Source of the DNA: Actinomycetes bacterium
GTDB lineage: Bacteria; Actinomycetota; Acidimicrobiia; Acidimicrobiales; Ilumatobacteraceae
Length of the DNA stretch: 36,708 nucleotides
NCBI GenBank assembly: GCA_014190055.1
Contig: BJFV01000002.1
Span: forward strand, 1-36,708
Reading direction: 5' to 3'
The translations under genes and the position numbers were made by a program. How positions within the stretch are numbered: position 1 is the first letter of the stretch; every line of letters begins with the position of its first letter. The notes under the pieces were generated by a model. It worked only from the letters and a program-made list of their open reading frames with translations, had not been told where the DNA came from and did no database searches. This document shows, one piece after another, positions 8,522 to 16,114 of this stretch.

Positions 8522-9646
8522 CTATATCTCTACACCCAGCAATCGACTTGCCAAAGCGACACTATGACCAGACTTTGCGGCTTCATCAAGCACCGCAATT
8601 GCAGCCGGCACATTTAAGTCGTCATCAAGTGCGTTGCGAACTTCGTCAATGCCGGCGCTTCCATCGCCAGCAGTAGCTTGCGACCAACTCTGCAAGCGAT
8701 TGTGCGCTTTAGGCATCGCTTCGGGCGTCCACTCCCACTCGTGTCGATAGTGATTTGCGATCAACGCCAACCGAATTGCGCGCGGATCATGTTGCTTGCG
8801 CAGACGATCGACAAATTCAAGATTGCCGAGACTTTTTGACATCTTGCTTCCGTCCATGAATACCATCGCCACATGCATCCAGTGTTTAACAAACAAGTCA
8901 CCAGTTGCAGCCTCAGATTGTGCACGCTCACATTCGTGATGCGGAAATATCAAGTCACTTCCACCACCGTGCAGATCAATTGTCGAGCCAAGTTCGCGCA
9001 AAGCAAGTGCCGAACATTCAATATGCCAACCGGGACGGCCGGGACCCCAAATTGTGTCCCAACTTGGTTCATCGGCCGCCGAGGGTTGCCACAATACGAA
9101 ATCAAGCGGATGGCGTTTATGCGGGTCTTCAATCTGCCCACCTCTTTCGGCTGCAAGTCGCATCATCGTGTCGTTGTCATAATTTGAAACACTGCCGAAC
9201 GAACCGAACTTAGTCACATCGAAATAGACACTCTGCCCTGCTTGATAAGCAAAACCTTTTTCAATCACCATTCCAATGAACCCGCGAATGTCAGAGATCG
9301 CCGATGATGCACGTGGCGTGCTGTAAACATCTAGAGCGTTTAGTGCCTTCATATCGGCGTTGAAACGTGCCTCTTCGCCAGCGGCAAGATCAAGATAGTG
9401 AACGCCAAGTTCACGGGCTTTGGCAAATAACGGGTCATCGACATCGGTGACGTTGCGAACACACTTCACTGAGTGCCCAAGATCAATCAAGCGACGCTGC
9501 AACACATCGTAAGTAATAAAGGTGAACGCGTGGCCGATGTGAGTTGCATCGTACGGTGTGATGCCACATGTGTACATCAAAACCTGTTGATCAGCAACAA
9601 AATCTACGACACGTTTTTTTGCCGTGTCATAAAGCCTCAAAGTCAA
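8522..9646 (-). CDS. mshC: L-cysteine:1D-myo-inositol 2-amino-2-deoxy-glucopyranoside ligase (mycothiol ligase MshC)
   Basis: This is a class I synthetase-fold protein related to CysS, but with MshC hallmarks: CGITPYDATHIGHA near residue 27 (CysS has CGPTVY), GPGRPGWHIECS, GGGSDLIFPHHE, the KMSKS loop, and a C-terminus ending LLGVEI. MshC uses ATP to join cysteine to GlcN-inositol, the penultimate step of mycothiol synthesis. The open frame reaches 9787, but those extra codons lie inside npdG and do not look like the family. The TTG at 9646, overlapping the npdG stop as TTGA, puts the start just before LRLYDTA, which aligns with MshC proteins. A CysS paralogue is the alternative. Confidence 0.86.
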   Translation of the reverse strand: MTLRLYDTAKKRVVDFVADQQVLMYTCGITPYDATHIGHAFTFITYDVLQRRLIDLGHSVKCVRNVTDVDDPLFAKARELGVHYLDLAAGEEARFNADMKALNALDVYSTPRASSAISDIRGFIGMVIEKGFAYQAGQSVYFDVTKFGSFGSVSNYDNDTMMRLAAERGGQIEDPHKRHPLDFVLWQPSAADEPSWDTIWGPGRPGWHIECSALALRELGSTIDLHGGGSDLIFPHHECERAQSEAATGDLFVKHWMHVAMVFMDGSKMSKSLGNLEFVDRLRKQHDPRAIRLALIANHYRHEWEWTPEAMPKAHNRLQSWSQATAGDGSAGIDEVRNALDDDLNVPAAIAVLDEAAKSGHSVALASRLLGVEI

Positions 9647-10314
9647 ACCGAACCACCACGATCTGGTATCCCAGTAAGTCGAGGCGCGACCCTTGTTTTG
9701 TAGCGAACATTGAGTTGCAACAGCACAGCCGTAAATGCCTCGATGGCCAAAGCATTCGACAACGTTCCAGCATTGAGCGGTCGGCATCCAGGAATTTTTG
9801 CGACAATCTCACTAATCGTCGCAGTTGCGACAGGATCGTCAGAACAAATCAAAACATCGCTATCAACTTCATGGCCGAGTCGACCAAGTTCGGTTGCCGG
9901 CAAATGTTGAAATGCGGCCACGACTCGCGACAACGGTATTTCAGCCTGAACGTGGGCGGCGATACTTCCGCGCGGCGGAACTAGCGGTTGAAATTCTTTA
10001 CCTACTCTTACGAGCGCGTTAGCCATTGTTACGACTATTTTTCCAGCGAGATCTTGCGTATGTTCGTTAACCACTGTCGCTGCTGAATCCCAAGGGGTTG
10101 CAATTACTACTAATTCGCAGCGAGCTGCTTGATCGTTGTCCCCGCCCGAAATTTTCAGTTTGTAGTCCGGCCACTTTTTGATTAGCTCGTTGCAAACATC
10201 TTGCGCCTTTTTAGCATCGCGAGAGCCAAGAACTATCTCGTACCCAATAGATGCCAGTCGAAGACCCAGCGCGCTACCCGCGGGACCCGTGCCGCCTAGC
10301 AAGCCAATGCGCAT
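9643..10314 (-). CDS. npdG: NADPH-dependent F420 reductase (Fno/NpdG family)
   Basis: The 223-aa protein begins directly with a Rossmann motif, MRIGLLGGTGPAGSALGL, followed by the NADP-phosphate-recognising GSRD at the end of strand 2, as in F420H2:NADP oxidoreductases. These enzymes exchange hydride between F420 and NADP. ATG 10314 is preferred over an upstream TTG at 10323 because the dinucleotide fold starts at once. It is the first gene of the run towards patA and is divergent from fabI, with about 110 nt between them. In the leader, TAGCGT lies about 8 nt before the ATG on this strand and could be a -10 box. Confidence 0.85.
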   Translation of the reverse strand: MRIGLLGGTGPAGSALGLRLASIGYEIVLGSRDAKKAQDVCNELIKKWPDYKLKISGGDNDQAARCELVVIATPWDSAATVVNEHTQDLAGKIVVTMANALVRVGKEFQPLVPPRGSIAAHVQAEIPLSRVVAAFQHLPATELGRLGHEVDSDVLICSDDPVATATISEIVAKIPGCRPLNAGTLSNALAIEAFTAVLLQLNVRYKTRVAPRLTGIPDRGGSV

Positions 10315-10413
10315 ACTTGGCAACGCTACCTATCTGCACGGCAAGAAAACGAGTTATATATAGCCAGTTGCAACCGCGAAACTCCGCTCAGGACAAAACC
10401 GACTTAAACCAAC

Positions 10414-10419
10414 TACCGT
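10414..10419 (+). promoter_or_regulatory. Candidate -10 box for leaderless fabI transcript
   Basis: TACCGT fits TANNNT and ends 7 nt before the GTG start at 10427. No purine-rich ribosome site precedes the GTG, so a leaderless mRNA is likely. The rest of the roughly 110-nt npdG-fabI divergent gap is AT-rich around 10350-10362 (TTATATATAG) with no other clear element. Confidence 0.45.
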
Positions 10420-10426
10420 TGAATGA

Positions 10427-11194
10427 GTGGGCATATTAGATGGAAAAAATATTGTCATTACAGGCGTGCTTACCGAAGCATCGTTGGCTTTTGGAATTGC
10501 GCAACTCGCTCAGCGTGAAGGAGCAAAATTAGTTCTCACTGGCGCTGGTCGCGGTCTGTCAATTACTCAGCGCGCGGCCAAGAAACTTGATTCGCCAGTT
10601 GAGGTCGTCGAATTCGACGTAACCGTTGACGAACACACCGAGAGCGCAAGAGTTGAAATTCAAAAAATTCTTGGGCGCGTTGACGGTGTCTTACACTCAA
10701 TTGGTTTCGCACCTGCCGCCTGCCTTGGTGACGACTTCATGGCCGCAACTTGGCAAGACGTTTCTACAGCAATGCATATCTCGGCCTACTCACTCAAAAC
10801 TTTGGCTGATTCGTTCGTGCCGCTGATGACTTCAGGTGGCACGATCGTCGGGCTTGACTTTGACAACACGGTCGCTTGGCCTGCTTACAACTGGATGGGT
10901 GTAGCCAAGTCTGCGCTTGAAAGCACCAACCGATACTTAGCCAAGGCACTTGGGCCAAAAAATATTCGGTGCAATTTAATCGCCGCTGGACCAATTCGCA
11001 CAATGGCCGCAAAATCGATTCCATCATTCAGCGCTTTCGAAGACATCTGGAGTGATCGTGCACCACTCGGTTGGGATGTCAACAATTCTGCTCCCGTCGC
11101 CCGCAGTGCAGTTGCACTATTGAGCGATTGGTTTCCGGCTACGACCGGTGAAATTATTCATGTCGACGGTGGCTTTCATTCGACTGGCGCATAA
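10427..11194 (+). CDS. fabI: Enoyl-ACP reductase, InhA-like FabI
   Basis: The 255-aa short-chain reductase matches mycobacterial InhA closely: MGILDGKNIVITGVLTEAS at the N-terminus, the active-site Phe145 in GLDFD, and Tyr154/Lys161 in YNWMGVAK. The tail contains AAGPIRTMAA, APLGWDVNNS, LSDWFPATTG and a final DGG. It reduces the enoyl-ACP double bond with NADH in type II fatty acid synthesis. The start is GTG at 10427, placed by homology with InhA; an ATG at 10423 is out of frame. It is the first gene of a plus-strand operon; its TAA is followed immediately by the next gene's TTG. Confidence 0.95.
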   Translation: MGILDGKNIVITGVLTEASLAFGIAQLAQREGAKLVLTGAGRGLSITQRAAKKLDSPVEVVEFDVTVDEHTESARVEIQKILGRVDGVLHSIGFAPAACLGDDFMAATWQDVSTAMHISAYSLKTLADSFVPLMTSGGTIVGLDFDNTVAWPAYNWMGVAKSALESTNRYLAKALGPKNIRCNLIAAGPIRTMAAKSIPSFSAFEDIWSDRAPLGWDVNNSAPVARSAVALLSDWFPATTGEIIHVDGGFHSTGA

Positions 11195-12748
11195 TTGAAA
11201 TTGATATCGCCAACTAGAAAACTCAGTTCGCTCTGTTTCGTCGCAGCACTTGCGTTCATCGGTAGCCAGATTGCAGTCATCCCGATTGCCGCTGCCTCGA
11301 ACGATCCCGCTTTCAGTTCGCAATGGGGACTTGATGTTGCAAACATCAAAGAGGCCCAAACGATTTCAACTGGCGCCGGAATCACGGTTGCCGTAATTGA
11401 TTCTGGTTCAGGTCCAAACCCCGACCTAACGCAAAACTTGCTGTCTGGACGATCAATAATTCGTGGTCGCATCGGCGACTTGTCAGCAGACGTCGACACA
11501 GTCGGTCACGGAACTCATGTCGCCGGCATTATTGCTGGTCAGCGCGATAACGCAATCGGTATCAGCGGAATCGCCCCCGATGCAAAAATTCTTCCAATAC
11601 GAATTCTCGATTCTCGCGGAGATGGCTCGGAGAGCGATTTGGTTCAAGCGATTCGCTTGGCCGTTGAACAAGGTGCAAAAGTTGTAAACCTTTCGCTCGG
11701 TGGAAGAACTCAGACCACTGCGCTACAGCTTGCACTTGAATTTGCCGAACTCAATAAAGTTGTTGTTGTTGCCGCTGCAGGCAACGGTGGTTCAACAGCG
11801 AGCACTACCTACCCTGCTGGCAACGATCTCGCTCTTGCAGTGACTGCAGTTGACCAAACATCGAATGCTCCGTCGTTCAACCAGCGAGGTGCGTACATTG
11901 ATGTCGCCGCACCAGGCGTCAGCATTTGCTCGACTGTTCGCATTGACTCGAGCGCCGACCCTTCACGCAGATGCGCCGGAAATGGCGAACCTTACGCAAC
12001 GATGAGCGGCACTTCTATGGCGGCGGCATTTGTAAGTGGCGTGGCGGCACTCATCTATAGCGTTCGACCAGATTTCACCGCAGCCCAAGTTCGCGAGCTA
12101 ATCACCACCACGGCAAAAGACATTGGCGCCGAAGGACGCGATGAAACATTTGGCGCTGGCCTGATAGATGCATATGCAATTTTTAAAGCACTCGGGTATT
12201 TTCCTGACAAAATTGTTTTCCCGACCGTTTCGTCACTCGGACGAGTAGGTCAAGAGTCAGTTGGCGGCACTGTTCAGATTCCTGCAAGCGAAAGACTGCA
12301 GTGGTATCGCTGTTTGACTCCCGGCGATGCGACTCTTGAGATACCGATCGACTGTGTGGCGATTCCTCAAGCCCAAAAGAACACTTACATACCGACTCGC
12401 AAAGACATCAAGTCCTTTCTGCGGTTTGGAACTTTGATCTCCGTCGGCGGCACCCCGCAAATGCGCTTTTCGGCGGCGACCCCAAAAATTTCGGCAATCT
12501 GGACGACAATTTCGACCGTCGAGCGAAGTACAAGTGTTGCAGTCGCTGAACTCGTCGGCAGCGCATCGAAAGGCAAAATTACAACTCGCGTCGTTTCTGG
12601 GCCATGCAAAATTGTCAAGAAAGTTTTAGTACCAACTGGTGATGGTCAATGCACATTGCGTATCGTTGCCGACGCTAAAGCGCCATACCCACGACTAACT
12701 CAAACTGCCGTTCTAGAAATCGTTACTAAAAATGAAGCTACGAGTTAG
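11195..12748 (+). CDS. Secreted subtilisin-like serine protease (S8) with C-terminal surface modules
   Basis: The 517-aa protein has a basic, hydrophobic N-terminus (about residues 1-34) typical of a signal peptide. The catalytic triad is complete: Asp69 in VAVIDSG, His105 in GHGTHVAGI, Ser274 in GTSMAAAFVSG, with oxyanion Asn197 in AAAGNGG. There is no obvious propeptide. After residue 335 come two short modules of a kind found in large actinobacterial surface proteins: WYRC...DC (Cys373/Cys387) and SGPCKI...GQCTL (Cys471/Cys486). There is no membrane anchor. The start is TTG at 11195, directly after the fabI stop, and the next ATG follows this stop with no gap. The substrate is unknown; the lipid-gene context may be fortuitous. 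Confidence 0.9.
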   Translation: MKLISPTRKLSSLCFVAALAFIGSQIAVIPIAAASNDPAFSSQWGLDVANIKEAQTISTGAGITVAVIDSGSGPNPDLTQNLLSGRSIIRGRIGDLSADVDTVGHGTHVAGIIAGQRDNAIGISGIAPDAKILPIRILDSRGDGSESDLVQAIRLAVEQGAKVVNLSLGGRTQTTALQLALEFAELNKVVVVAAAGNGGSTASTTYPAGNDLALAVTAVDQTSNAPSFNQRGAYIDVAAPGVSICSTVRIDSSADPSRRCAGNGEPYATMSGTSMAAAFVSGVAALIYSVRPDFTAAQVRELITTTAKDIGAEGRDETFGAGLIDAYAIFKALGYFPDKIVFPTVSSLGRVGQESVGGTVQIPASERLQWYRCLTPGDATLEIPIDCVAIPQAQKNTYIPTRKDIKSFLRFGTLISVGGTPQMRFSAATPKISAIWTTISTVERSTSVAVAELVGSASKGKITTRVVSGPCKIVKKVLVPTGDGQCTLRIVADAKAPYPRLTQTAVLEIVTKNEATS

Positions 12749-14755
12749 ATGGCTAATCGCCTAGCCCAAGAAACCAGTCCGTATCTTCGGCAACACCAAG
12801 AAAATCCTGTCGATTGGTTTAGTTGGTCGACCGAAGCATTTAACGAAGCCCAACGTCGCGGCGTACCAATATTGCTCTCGATTGGTTATTCGGCATGTCA
12901 CTGGTGCCATGTCATGGCACACGAATGCTTTGAAGACCTTGAAACTGCAAACCTGATGAACCAGCTTTTTGTAAATATAAAAGTTGATCGCGAAGAGCGT
13001 CCAGATATCGACGCTCTTTATATGGATGCAGTGCAAGCAATGTCGGGGCGTGGTGGTTGGCCAATGACAGTGTTTATGAGTCCAGAAGGCCACCCGTTTT
13101 ATGGGGGCACCTACTTTCCTAAGCCGTCATTTATGAAACTAATGAACGCTGTGAGCGATGCCTGGCACAACCGACGCGCCGACATTGAAAACAACATCGC
13201 TGCTCTTGGTGAATCACTCTCGAGAACCGCAGCAGTTACCCCAGACGAAACTTTGCCGAGTTTTACTTTGGTCACCCGAGCACGCGACCAACTTGTAGAA
13301 GCATTTGACCATCAATGGGGCGGTTTCGGTAGCGCGCCGAAGTTTCCGAGCACGATGAATATTGATCTGCTGTTGCGAAATTACATCGAGCAACCGAACG
13401 AAACCGTGAAAACAGTTATCACCACCACGTTGGATGCGATGGCTTCGGGCGGAATGTACGACCACATTGGTGGCGGGTTCTCGCGATACAGCGTCGACGA
13501 AAAGTGGCTTGTGCCCCACTTTGAAAAAATGCTCTACGACCAGGCTTTACTTCTTCGCGTATATGCACATGCAGCCGTAGTCTTCCAGTCAGAAAATTAC
13601 CGACAAGTTTGCGAAGAGATTGTCGAGTATGTGATGCGTGATTTAAGAGACCACGACGGGGGCTTCTTCAGCGCCGAAGATGCCGATTCGCTTGACGATC
13701 TTGGGCATTCACACGAGGGACATTTTTATGTATTCACACCATCTGAGTTGCGCAAGATTCTGCCAGAAAATTTGGTCGAACTCGCCTTTGACCACTACGA
13801 AATTTCCGATGTAGGCAACTTCGAAGGAAAAAATATTCCGACACGCTTGAACCATCGGGGCGACTTCAAACGCTCACCAGAGATCCAAGAAATTCGCTCA
13901 AAAATATTCGATGCACGAAACAAGCGAAAGCGCCCCCTTCTCGACGACAAGATTCTTACCGAATGGAATGCGATGATGTCCGCGTCGCTAATTGAGGCCG
14001 CAAACTTGCTTGGACGAAAAGACTGGCTCGAGGCAGCCGAGCAGAACTGCGAGTTTCTATTTCGCGAGCTGAGAGTCAATGACCAAAGAACTGAATTACC
14101 GAAATGGGCACGAAGTTGGCAGCGCAACGGATTGCCCAAAGCTCGACACCGAGCACTTGCATGCGATCTTGCACACTTAGTCGATGCATTCACTCGACTC
14201 GCTGAAGCTACCGGCAAGTCAATTTGGATTTCGCGCAGCGTTGAAGTCGCCGACCAACTGGTTGCAGATTATTGGGATGAAAAGAATGGCGGCTTATTCA
14301 CGATTGCGACCGACGCTGAGCAACTAGTCGTGCGACAAAAAGATTTGCTTGACAATGCAACTCCATCGGCAAACTCAGTAGCCGCAAATGCCCTACTAAG
14401 ACTCGGCGCCCTAACTGGCAAAGAGAAATTTTCGCGCAATGCTCACGAGATTCTGCGCCTGTTTACACGAATCGCCGAGGCTGCACCGAGCGCATTCGGC
14501 AACCTATTGCACGCTGTGTACCTCGTTCATAAAGGCGTCACTGAAATAGCGATAACTGGCGAGAGACCCGATCTTGTCGAGTCAGTTAAGAAACTTTGGC
14601 TACCGACAGCCGTAGTCGCATTCGGCGAACCGTACGAATCACCACTATGGCAAGATCGTCGACCTGGGTTTGCTTATGTTTGCCAAAATTATGTCTGCAG
14701 TGCCCCGGTGACGACAGTCGAGCAATTGCAGCAAGCCCTCGCTTCTCTAAGTTAA
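12749..14755 (+). CDS. DUF255 thioredoxin-domain protein (YyaL / spermatogenesis-associated protein 20 family)
   Basis: The 668-aa protein belongs to the conserved DUF255 family. It opens with the family N-terminus (NRLAQETSPYLRQHQENPVDW), continues with a thioredoxin-like fold holding the redox motif CHWC at residues 50-53, and then an alpha/alpha-barrel resembling N-acylglucosamine epimerases and glycosidases. The length is normal for the family. The molecular function is not established; a cytoplasmic redox or sugar-related role is usually proposed. ATG 12749 directly follows the protease stop (TAGATG). The TAA shares the palindrome TTAA with the stop of the opposing nitroreductase gene. 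Confidence 0.93.
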   Translation: MANRLAQETSPYLRQHQENPVDWFSWSTEAFNEAQRRGVPILLSIGYSACHWCHVMAHECFEDLETANLMNQLFVNIKVDREERPDIDALYMDAVQAMSGRGGWPMTVFMSPEGHPFYGGTYFPKPSFMKLMNAVSDAWHNRRADIENNIAALGESLSRTAAVTPDETLPSFTLVTRARDQLVEAFDHQWGGFGSAPKFPSTMNIDLLLRNYIEQPNETVKTVITTTLDAMASGGMYDHIGGGFSRYSVDEKWLVPHFEKMLYDQALLLRVYAHAAVVFQSENYRQVCEEIVEYVMRDLRDHDGGFFSAEDADSLDDLGHSHEGHFYVFTPSELRKILPENLVELAFDHYEISDVGNFEGKNIPTRLNHRGDFKRSPEIQEIRSKIFDARNKRKRPLLDDKILTEWNAMMSASLIEAANLLGRKDWLEAAEQNCEFLFRELRVNDQRTELPKWARSWQRNGLPKARHRALACDLAHLVDAFTRLAEATGKSIWISRSVEVADQLVADYWDEKNGGLFTIATDAEQLVVRQKDLLDNATPSANSVAANALLRLGALTGKEKFSRNAHEILRLFTRIAEAAPSAFGNLLHAVYLVHKGVTEIAITGERPDLVESVKKLWLPTAVVAFGEPYESPLWQDRRPGFAYVCQNYVCSAPVTTVEQLQQALASLS

Positions 14756-15357
14756 AAACTACCTTCACGAATAATTTCTGATGGTTTGCGCCGTGGACGC
14801 TTCGCACTTGCACCGCGATCGGTCAAGTTTTCTAACATTGGCCAACCGATCGCCACTGCACCGATGAGTTGCATCTGAGCTGGGACTCTAAATTCTTTTC
14901 GTATTTCGTCTTCTCCATTGAAAACACCAAAGAAAAGCGCACCAAGGCCAACATCGTGTGCGGCGAGCAGAAGTTGCATGGTTGCAAAAGATGCGTCGAC
15001 CGTCCAATATGGCGTCGGCCACGCAGATGTTTCGTCTCCGAGTTTTGTTTTTGCCTTATCGGGTTCGCTGTATCGCTCTAAATAGGCATGAGGGTCGGCG
15101 AAAACTAAACCAATTACAGGTGCGTCTAGAAGATGTTGCCAACGAAAGCTTGATCGTTTTTCGAGCGGCAATGACAAGTCCCAAAATTTTGCAGTTTGCT
15201 CATCGCGCAACACCAACAGATGCCAACCTTGGGTTTTTCCGGCTGATGGAGCCCGCGAAGCAAGATCGACAATTCTGTCTAAGAGTTTTGAATCGACTGG
15301 CGCCTTACGAAAAGCACGCACCATTTTGCGAGACCGAACGCAGTCCGCGAACTGCAT
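14752..15357 (-). CDS. Nitroreductase family protein
   Basis: This 201-aa protein has the nitroreductase fold: the FMN-phosphate-binding N-terminus MQFADCVRSRKMVRAFRKAP, the RAPSAGKTQGWHLLVL segment (about residues 34-49), and a C-terminal LIGAVAIGWP strand. Such proteins are usually FMN homodimers; some actinobacterial members use F420. The substrate cannot be deduced. The tail (RGASAKRPRRKPSEII) is typical of the subfamily. The ATG at 15357 lies 10 nt after the stop of the 218-aa gene, so the two probably form an operon. Confidence 0.9.
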   Translation of the reverse strand: MQFADCVRSRKMVRAFRKAPVDSKLLDRIVDLASRAPSAGKTQGWHLLVLRDEQTAKFWDLSLPLEKRSSFRWQHLLDAPVIGLVFADPHAYLERYSEPDKAKTKLGDETSAWPTPYWTVDASFATMQLLLAAHDVGLGALFFGVFNGEDEIRKEFRVPAQMQLIGAVAIGWPMLENLTDRGASAKRPRRKPSEIIREGSF

Positions 15358-15367
15358 AACAAAAAAA

Positions 15368-16024
15368 TTAGTGCTTGCCGAGTTTCAGCAAGTTTTCGGT
15401 CATCGTCCAACCGTGAACGACAAGCGAACCAGACTTCTTTGCTGAAACACTCTTGAACAGCGCCGCAACGTCGGCTGGAGCTTTGCCCGGCTTCAGCGAC
15501 TCGAAATCGATGAATCCACTTTGACCGTTGCTCTTGATGGTGAACGACTGCTCGTCATATGCCGACTCGCAACCGAACCTTCTCGCTAGGCGCCGACCCC
15601 AGGCGCGCTCTTCGCCGACAGCACGATGATCTGGTCGCGGGATCAATTCAGTGAGCGATTTGAATGCCTCGAGCGCATCTACCGAAACAAATCGCGACCC
15701 AACTACAACATCTTCGTCGGGGAAAGCCATCAACGCGCGGTGGTATGCCTCGCTCATCAAACCCTTGAGAATTTGATCTCGCTTTGAAGTTCGCTTGACG
15801 CTGAGCATGCCCAACAATACGCATGGCGTACCGCCGATTCGCTCGAGGGTCGAGAACATGAAGCCGTGCAACTTGCCATCAAGTTTTGCGCTTGCAAACA
15901 ACACCCAATCTTCTTTGGCTTTCGAAATTGCACCAATGCCAAACGAGCCACCCATGGCGGCAAGATCATCAAGGTCTGAGTCAACTAACGCTGAGGCATC
16001 GATAGTCTTGACAACAAGCGGCAT
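15368..16024 (-). CDS. Conserved-looking hypothetical protein, possibly GNAT-like
   Basis: I do not recognise this 218-aa soluble protein. It has no signal peptide or membrane segment. Its strand-helix pattern (LDGKLHGFMFSTLERIGG, then LLGMLSVKRTSKRDQILKGL, and later RRLARRFGCESAYDEQSFTI) faintly resembles an N-acetyltransferase fold with a motif-A-like turn, but the diagnostic Q/RxxGxG/A is not present, so this is a guess. The C-terminal 35 residues end VVHGWTMTENLLKLGKH. ATG 16024 has an AGAAGG-like ribosome site. It is 90 nt downstream of dnaE and 10 nt upstream of the nitroreductase gene. Confidence 0.75.
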   Translation of the reverse strand: MPLVVKTIDASALVDSDLDDLAAMGGSFGIGAISKAKEDWVLFASAKLDGKLHGFMFSTLERIGGTPCVLLGMLSVKRTSKRDQILKGLMSEAYHRALMAFPDEDVVVGSRFVSVDALEAFKSLTELIPRPDHRAVGEERAWGRRLARRFGCESAYDEQSFTIKSNGQSGFIDFESLKPGKAPADVAALFKSVSAKKSGSLVVHGWTMTENLLKLGKH

Positions 16025-16046
16025 AGCCCTTCTATTCTGCCAGCAA

Positions 16047-16076
16047 AATTGTCAATTTCCGATGGCTATGACAATT
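16047..16076. promoter_or_regulatory. Operator-like inverted repeat between dnaE and the 218-aa gene
   Basis: AATTGTCA and TGACAATT form a perfect 8-bp inverted repeat with 14 nt between the arms. On the minus strand one arm contains TTGACA, a perfect -35 hexamer, about 29 nt upstream of the 218-aa gene's ATG; a matching -10 box is not clear. The spacing of the half-sites (22 nt centre to centre) suits a dimeric regulator. There is no T-run for a terminator. Confidence 0.4.
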
Positions 16077-16114
16077 AGTTTCGGCAACTCGCTAACAACG
16101 AGATAACAAGACTC

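Noticed and set aside
8522-9787. Cysteinyl-tRNA synthetase with an N-terminal extension
   Set aside because: The CGITPYDATH motif and the C-terminus fit MshC, and the extension lies inside npdG, so a TTG start at 9646 is preferred.
10340-10365. TATATATA stretch in the npdG-fabI gap as a defined promoter
   Set aside because: It is AT-rich, but there is no matching -35 on either strand at proper distance; it is left as an undefined part of the divergent control region.
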